Below are positions 62,993 through 64,000 of a stretch of DNA of 64,000 bases, in pieces (positions within the stretch are counted from its first letter, which is position 1; each line of letters opens with the position of its first letter). Under the pieces are notes generated by a model. That model was not told the origin of the DNA. It worked only from the letters and a program-made list of their open reading frames with translations, and did no database searches. Origin of the DNA: Planctomycetaceae bacterium (GTDB lineage: Bacteria; Planctomycetota; Phycisphaerae; SM23-33); the NCBI GenBank assembly GCA_021371965.1, contig JAJFVE010000004.1:1-64000 (forward strand), given 5' to 3'. A program made the position numbers and the translations under genes.

Positions 62993-64000
62993 TCAGCGGC
63001 GGGCGATGCGGCCGAACCGCCGTTTGCCCACTTTGAGGACGGCGCCGTCCTTGGGGTCGACGACGGCATCGATCTGCGCGATCTTCGCCTCGTCGATGCT
63101 CACGGCGCCCTGAGTGATCAGTCGCCGCGCCTCGCTGGTGCCCGAGGCAAACCCGGCCTTGACGATCAGTTCGATGATGTTGATTGCCGCCGTCACTTCA
63201 ACAGGCGGCATGTCGGCCGGAACGTCCTTCTGGGCGAACACGCGGTCGAACTCGTCGCTGGCGGCCTGGGCGGCGGCGCTGCCGTGATACTGCGCGACGA
63301 TGCGCCTGCCGAGGTCGGCCTTGGCTTGGCGCGGATGCGTTTTGGCGGCGTCGGTGGCGGTCTTGATATCCTCAGCGGGCATGTCCGTCAGCAGCGTGAA
63401 GTAGTTGGCCATCAGCGTGTCGGGGATGCTCATAACCTTGCCGAACATGTCCTTGGGGCTGTCGGTGACGGCGATGTAATTGCCCTTGGACTTGCTCATC
63501 TTCTCAACGCCGTCGAGCCCGACCAGGATCGGCATGATCATGACAAGCTGCTGCGGCTGGCCGTACGCCTTCTGCAGGTCGCGCCCGACAAGGTTGTTGA
63601 AGGTCTGGTCGGTGCCGCCGAGTTCCACGTCGGCCTGAATGACGACTGAGTCGTACCCCTGCATCAGCGGGTAGAGGAACTCGTGGACGCCGATCGGCGT
63701 GTTGGCTTTGTACCGCTTGGCGAAAGTGTCCCGCTCCAGCATCTGGGCCACGGTCATCTGCCCTGCAAGTCGAAGCACGTCGGCGAAGCTCAGCTCGGCA
63801 AGCCACTCGCCGTTGTGCCGCACCTCAAGGCGATCAGGGCTGGTATCCAGGATCTTGCCGGCCTGGTCAAGGTACGTTCGCGCGTTGACCTCGATCTGCT
63901 CGGGCGTGAGCATGGGGCGGGTGGTGTTGACGCCGGTGGGGTCGCCGATGCGGGCGGTGTAGTCGCCGATGATCAGCACGGCCTTGTGCCCGAGGTCCTG
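62993..64000 (-). CDS. tyrS: Tyrosyl-tRNA synthetase (5' end beyond right edge)
   Basis: The 336 visible codons cover most of the catalytic domain and the C-terminal S4 domain. Seen: the [21 protein letters not shown] stretch at the window edge, [19 protein letters not shown], the KMSKSKGN loop, and the S4 end ([22 protein letters not shown]). The N-terminus with its HIGH-type motif lies off the window. The frame is open to base 64000, so the apparent start at 63979 is only an internal GTG codon. Confidence 0.95.
   Translation of the reverse strand, partial: QDLGHKAVLIIGDYTARIGDPTGVNTTRPMLTPEQIEVNARTYLDQAGKILDTSPDRLEVRHNGEWLAELSFADVLRLAGQMTVAQMLERDTFAKRYKANTPIGVHEFLYPLMQGYDSVVIQADVELGGTDQTFNNLVGRDLQKAYGQPQQLVMIMPILVGLDGVEKMSKSKGNYIAVTDSPKDMFGKVMSIPDTLMANYFTLLTDMPAEDIKTATDAAKTHPRQAKADLGRRIVAQYHGSAAAQAASDEFDRVFAQKDVPADMPPVEVTAAINIIELIVKAGFASGTSEARRLITQGAVSIDEAKIAQIDAVVDPKDGAVLKVGKRRFGRIARR

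Overview
The window is about 64 kb of GC-rich bacterial chromosome carrying 56 genes that I can support, including one leader peptide. The first (UvrD/PcrA helicase) and the last (tyrosyl-tRNA synthetase) run off the edges. The gene set suggests a Planctomycetota bacterium, probably of the Phycisphaerae. It has LPS-type heptose synthesis (hldE, gmhB), diderm lipoprotein processing (lgt), LL-diaminopimelate aminotransferase (dapL), a pseudopilin-like protein, a Tat-type sulfatase, a serine/threonine kinase with anti-sigma partners, and palindromic repeats that read as HGRDAHAT-like peptides. The placement is inference; no rRNA or other marker is present. I found no tRNA, rRNA, CRISPR array, insertion sequence or prophage.

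Layout. 1-3.7 kb: helicase, a small AT-richer gene bounded by inverted heptamer arrays, a helix-turn-helix regulator, then leuA behind a leucine-rich leader peptide and attenuator. 3.8-12.6 kb (minus strand): DUF1015 protein, alpha-toroid lipoprotein, heptose genes, RsbW-like and STAS proteins, membrane-anchored kinase, radical SAM protein. 12.6-17.5 kb: a tightly overlapped operon of a cyclotransferase/amidoligase-like fusion, a glycogen debranching enzyme and a membrane protein, transcribed divergently from the radical SAM gene. 17.6-29.3 kb: J-domain protein, phosphohexomutase, MEMO-like protein, pgsA-ribBA, pseudopilin, pta, a sugar isomerase-like protein, cmk-plsC. 29.4-31.2 kb: two secreted repeat proteins. 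31.5-36.7 kb: dapL, folK, a nucleoside kinase, panC, panD and an enlarged lgt. 36.9-46.5 kb: a degenerate protease with PDZ domains, a large TPR/HEAT-like protein, sulfatase, rnfC-rnfD, an AlaC-type aminotransferase and its SurA-like partner. 47.7-55.5 kb: carbohydrate genes (GH51/39-like, beta-propeller glycosidase, alpha-galactosidase, aldo/keto reductase, cyclase, class II aldolase). 55.6-64 kb: a heterodimeric ABC exporter, a URO-D family protein, a membrane-bound spermidine-synthase-like protein and tyrS.

Two features run through the whole window. First, many gene borders carry arrays of 7-nt (sometimes 9-nt) units arranged as complementary left and right arms. The words differ from site to site (GTTGTGA, ATTTCCA, GATTTCG, CACTAGG, GTAGCC-type, AGCTATC, GTTCGAA, AGGCCTC) but the architecture is the same, and in five genes the stop codon lies in, or overlaps, the array. 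Second, at least seven genes have no Shine-Dalgarno sequence and have a -10 hexamer ending exactly 6-7 nt before the start codon, which predicts leaderless mRNAs. Other points of interest are the leucine attenuator, an in-frame palindromic insertion in the debranching enzyme, an EF-hand-like insertion in Lgt, a candidate structured RNA upstream of a glycosidase, and an ABC exporter with one degenerate ATP site.
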